Of a stretch of 64,000 nucleotides of DNA, positions 60,306-64,000 are shown piece by piece (position 1 is the first letter of the stretch; each line of letters starts with the position of its first letter). Origin of the DNA: Grifola frondosa (lineage: Eukaryota > Basidiomycota > Agaricomycetes > Polyporales > Grifolaceae). The translations under genes and the position numbers were made by a program. The stretch lies in assembly GCA_001683735.1 (NCBI GenBank), contig LUGG01000001.1, positions 2,914,001 to 2,978,000 of the forward strand. The letters are read 5' to 3'. The notes under the pieces are model-generated. The model had not been told where the DNA came from. It searched no databases and saw only the letters and a program-made list of their open reading frames with translations.

Positions 60306-62978
60306 ATGGCAGTTCCTTCAGCTTCAAGTTCAGATGTCCCAATTTCAAACCACCATCACGAAGAAGACAATCTGCTGGATGTTTCCATTTTCAAAGAGCT
60401 AGGAAGGAAAGCCCTGGTCGATGCGCTCAACTCAGTATGTTCTAATGCCAACTACTTATGTGCAATCACCTACCACTTGCTTCAGGTTAATGGCGCGAAG
60501 ACCCTTGTTCTCGATCCTTCCCTCGCTGGTCCTCTGGGATTGGTTACTGTGGCCTTGCTCAAGGTCTGCATACCATGACTTTCCCTCGACCGCGTCTAAT
60601 ATCGAGTAGCACCATGGCGTAGACAAGATGTTCTGGCTTGAAGCAGGCCCATTGTCTGCGACCACCACCAACATTGTTTACCTGTGTCGACCGCTCATCA
60701 AGTGGGTCAAGATCATAGCAGGTGCGCTCCTCCTCGCCCTTGCGTTTAATTGTCTGGAACTCGCTCGAGCTATCCGAAGACCAGATCAAACGGCATGCGA
60801 GGGAGTCACAGAAGCAAACCTATACGTTGTTCTTGGTACCTCGACCTCCACCCTCGTTACTCGTATCCTCGAGGAGGAAGGTGTCTTGGGGGATGTCACC
60901 ATCTCATCCTAACAACCTTCAGTTCATACCGCTGGCAGACGATGTCATATCGTTGGAAAATGATAACGCCTTCAAAGAGCTTTGGGTGGTGAGTGATTTC
61001 CCAAGTAGTATCTGCCACAAATCTGTACAGCGTGACTAGGACGGAGACGAAACCGTCATATACAACTCCATGCAAGCTCTGCTCACACTACAGAAATTGC
61101 ACGGTGTATTCCCCCGCATCGTCGGAAAGGGTGATTATGCATCTGTAGGTAGTTTCCGAATATCTATGCACGTTCAAGCTCATAAGCATATTAGCGCTTA
61201 GCCACACTATTGACACGCAATCTCCCTCAAGGCTCAGCTAACGCTACGCCTGACAGCCCGCTTGGTGCATCGTCAGAGAAAATGGATTCACTTATCATCC
61301 TGGACCGACGAGTTGACATGATCACCCCCCTACTGACCCAGCTAACGTATGAAGGACTTATCGATGAATTGATAGGTATCAAGAACTGTAAGTTGCCGTC
61401 CGCAGCCTAGGTATTGTCTGTGCTGACCAGGTGAACATCCAGCACATGTCGAGCTGCCAGTTTCTCTGCTAGCGCCACCTGTTACCCCCAATCCGTCGAA
61501 TGCTGCAGAGTCTTCCAATGCTCCTTCGACGTCCGCAGCCCCCGCCACGTCGTTGTTGAAGGAGAAAAAGAAGAAACATCATCTTACGACCCCACCGATC
61601 CTCTCCTCACAGAATTGCAGGACCTCAATTTCTCGTCTGTAGGCAAGAAGCTCAACCAAATAGCACGCCGCCTTGATGAGGATTACAAGGTCGGTGGGAA
61701 TGAAAGAGTGTGGCCAAATTTTGGATCTCACGTTGACATCAGCTGAGACATCAAGCGAAGACGGTCGCCCAGCTGCGCGATTTTGTTGGCAAATTGGTGG
61801 GCTGCAGTCGAGCACCAATCGCTAAGACTCCGTAAGTAGCCTCCCAAGTTTTATTCGCCGCGTCCTCACAGATCGATCAAGATACCGGTTTATCCGAGAT
61901 GCTGGTTGCCACTACAAGAACTGACCAATTTAATAAATCTCTCGAAATCCGCAGAGTACGTCATCATTATTTTTCCGCCGGTGGAACAAGGTCAATACCG
62001 ACAGTACCGTTCTCTAGATTCTTCTTGCGTCTTATGATACTTCTGCGCAAATAAGTGCCATCGAGGAGATGATAGCCCAGGGAGCGGACATGGAGATTGT
62101 AGTTCGCTTGCTCTGCCTAGCCAGCGTCATCACAGGAGGCATCAAGACTAAGGCATTGGAGAATATCAAGCGCGAAGTCCTCCAGGCATACGGCTACAAT
62201 TCTTACCGTTACTCCTCTCGTTAGCCGCTCCCCACTATCAATCCTCCTACCCAATCCCTCCCGCCCAATACTCGCCGTCTGTCACAGCCGCAAAATATCC
62301 CTACACAGCGCTCAGGAAGTCTCTTCGTCTCCTCATCGACGATCCCGACCCCATGGAGGAGTTTGAGAACGACATCAGCTACGTCTATTCGGGATACGCG
62401 CCGATTAGTATCCGGCTCGTCCAGTGCGTTGCGCAAAAGGGCGGCGTTGCTGAGCAACCCTGCCGCTGAGAGGGACAAGAAGACGGGCGATGCGAGGATG
62501 TACGTAATGGCAAAGGCGCATCGCCCGGGACGGTGCAGGCCCATCCGATCGTCGGATGGAAGGGCTTCGAGGACGTTATCGCCTCTATTCCTGGGGAGAC
62601 GGTGGACATCATGCAAAGGGTACCTGGGGCGCCAGAAGCGGTGCCGCCGGCGTCATCATTAAGTGAGTAAACTAGGCCTCTCACATTCTCACTGCGCTCA
62701 CCTTGTGGCATATTTTCAGTGTCCCGAGGAACACTCTACCACCACGGTTGTCTTTTTCTTGGGAGGGTGTACTTACACTGAGATTGCCGCACTCCGGTGG
62801 GTCGGCCGGCAGAACAAAGGTTTGTAAATATTCTTCGGCTGCGTCTACCTCGTACTCATGCTTGTTTTCAGGCCGCAATTTTTTGATCGCTACCACAGGC
62901 ATTATCAGCGGAGCCAGCATTATAGACAGTATCGCGGCGTTGGAGGCGACAGTTCTAAAGATCCAGCCTATAAGTTAA
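60306..62978 (+). CDS. VPS33: VPS33, Sec1/Munc18 subunit of HOPS/CORVET (heavily frameshifted)
   Basis: From ATG 60306 to TAA 62976-62978. The SM-protein core is unmistakable: [176 protein letters not shown] and the C-terminal [21 protein letters not shown]. It drives SNARE assembly at the vacuole and endosome. Conserved blocks switch frame at least eight times between 60845 and 62740, so no literal frame gives the protein. Some switches compensate one another (see findings). The number of breaks is higher than in any other gene here, so either local sequence quality is poor or this copy is decayed. Confidence 0.9.
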
Positions 62979-63808
62979 AGGATTTGGAGGATACCGTACG
63001 TGCCGATCCCGATCTTCCTGAACCGTGCCGGCGAGCTGAGAGTATTGGTTACTTTTTAGCGTTTGATGCAAGAGTATAGTAGTCGTGGATGCCCATGCTG
63101 CCCTGTTATATCTACCTCACTGTTCTAAGGATGTAACTTGTCTTCGCGGAGAGCAGTCTAGACCAGTGACGCGACGCGACGGCGGACCCCAGATATCGTG
63201 CTTCTGCAATCAGACCATTCTTGTTAACTTTAAATGCTCTGAAAGAACATGCGACAGTGTTTGCGATTGCCTATTTTGCTGGCCGGCCGTTCTAGGAATG
63301 TTGACCAAAATGACCCGGGATGGAAAGGCGTAGTACGCGCTCACGCGACCACTCCGCGTCCCCAGCCACTTCGCGTGGTCCTATCGTTGCATACCATCTC
63401 CTGGCGGCCTGTCACCACTGTGGCTGTGATTGCAGCTGGAAAGCGATTACTACATGCACAGAGTCTTTTTGCGCAAGGATTTCCGCAATGGTGTTCGCTG
63501 GAATGCGACTATATCCAGAATTGTGCGGGATGGCCGGGGGACAAAATGCGCGGGAAGTGCGATCGAAGCGGCGGGGACTAAAAGCTGTCATTTCACTCTA
63601 GGCTTCGTATAAGAGCCCCCTAACTTCCAGACTATGCGTCACCGTTTCTTTCCCCTCGACCCCATCTTTCGCCCTCATAAGAGGAACAGACGATAATCTT
63701 TTGACAGCTCCATCGCATTTGGTGAGTTTGCACCGATATATTGTGGGTGTCAGGAAAGCGGCGCTCATTGCGGGGCAGTTGCCATGGTCGTCACCACAAA
63801 TGTGCAGA
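62979..63808. other. Intergenic, VPS33 to the terminal gene
   Basis: These 830 bases hold no credible frame. An intron-like stretch and the probable 5' UTR of the terminal gene lie in its last 200 bases. Confidence 0.4.
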
Positions 63809-64000
63809 ATGGGCCCCCCCGCCCGCTAAAAAAAGTAAAAGACGTGCGTGTTTTTCACTCTGGAATGCGGGGATTTACTGAGGGGCTGTTTAGGAAAATC
63901 GACGGGCGGCGGGAGGAAGAAGCTGACGGACTTCAACAAGTTCATGCAGACAGAAGTGGCGCGACTGAAGGAAGAGAATCCCGACATGGCGCATAAAGAC
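63809..64000 (+). CDS. Start of a YABBY/HMG-box-like small nuclear protein, cut by the window edge
   Basis: Exon 2 (63894 to the edge) reads GGGRKKLTDFNKFMQTEVAR then LKEENPDMAHKD. This is the HMG-like core found in small fungal proteins annotated as YABBY-like. Exon 1 would be 63809-63843, spliced at a GTGCGT donor with a 50-nt intron. It starts MGPPP and runs into AKKSKRR if the C7 run at 63814-63820 is really C6. With C7 the ATG frame stops after seven codons. The basic run suggests nuclear location and DNA binding by family analogy. Confidence 0.65.

Noticed and set aside
14980..62740. Programmed ribosomal frameshifting as the cause of the frame switches
   Set aside because: The sites share no slippery heptamer, occur in unrelated housekeeping genes, and both lost and gained bases occur; sequence error explains them better.

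Overview
The window is nuclear DNA of a filamentous basidiomycete, most likely an agaricomycete. The genes are dense and on both strands. They are split by many 45-80 nt introns with GT(A/G)NGT donors and Y-AG acceptors. Recognisable products are typical of mushroom-forming fungi: a division I chitin synthase, a Kre9-like GPI protein, isocitrate lyase, a tiny double-stranded-RNA-binding protein and an uncharacterised 7-TM protein. I see no bacterial operons, CRISPR array, rRNA, convincing tRNA or intact transposon. I cannot name the species.

Layout (strand): start of an unknown gene (-, 1-87); EF-hand secretory protein (+, 663-1979); DOP1/Dopey (-, 2452-9326); acidic Ies4-like nuclear protein (-, 9524-10867); ATP synthase subunit e (+, 11543-12001); HAT2/RBBP4-type WD40 histone chaperone (+, 12376-14344); RAMP4/Ysy6 (-, 14794-15108); BMT5 rRNA methyltransferase (+, 15363-16422); enoyl-CoA hydratase family (+, 16780-18017); ATP23 (+, 18223-19190); Kre9-like GPI protein (+, 19668-20542); 7-TM protein (-, 20943-22462); Ser/Pro-rich conserved fungal protein (+, 23449-27235); isocitrate lyase (-, 27866-30286); triple-homeodomain protein (-, 32761-34572); pantothenate kinase (-, 35772-37661); gamma-COP SEC21 (-, 38163-41484); casein kinase 1 (-, 43000-44286); chitin synthase (+, 46569-50533); NTE1 (+, 50854-56356); mini dsRBD protein (+, 57124-57506); NOC4 (-, 57765-59946); VPS33 (+, 60306-62978); start of a YABBY/HMG-like protein (+, 63809-end).

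The genes are mostly housekeeping and do not form one pathway or cluster. Several touch membrane traffic (DOP1, SEC21, VPS33, RAMP4, NTE1, CK1), ribosome biogenesis (BMT5, NOC4), mitochondria (ATP synthase e, ATP23) and cell wall (chitin synthase, Kre9-like). I did not find a new multi-gene system.

Two things stand out. One is a protein with three tandem homeodomains. The other is a repeated pattern of single-base indels, mostly lost bases in short homopolymers, that break otherwise well conserved genes (RAMP4, BMT5, ATP23, SEC21, NTE1, VPS33 and others). The simplest reading is residual assembly error, so literal ORFs from this window will truncate or garble many proteins.
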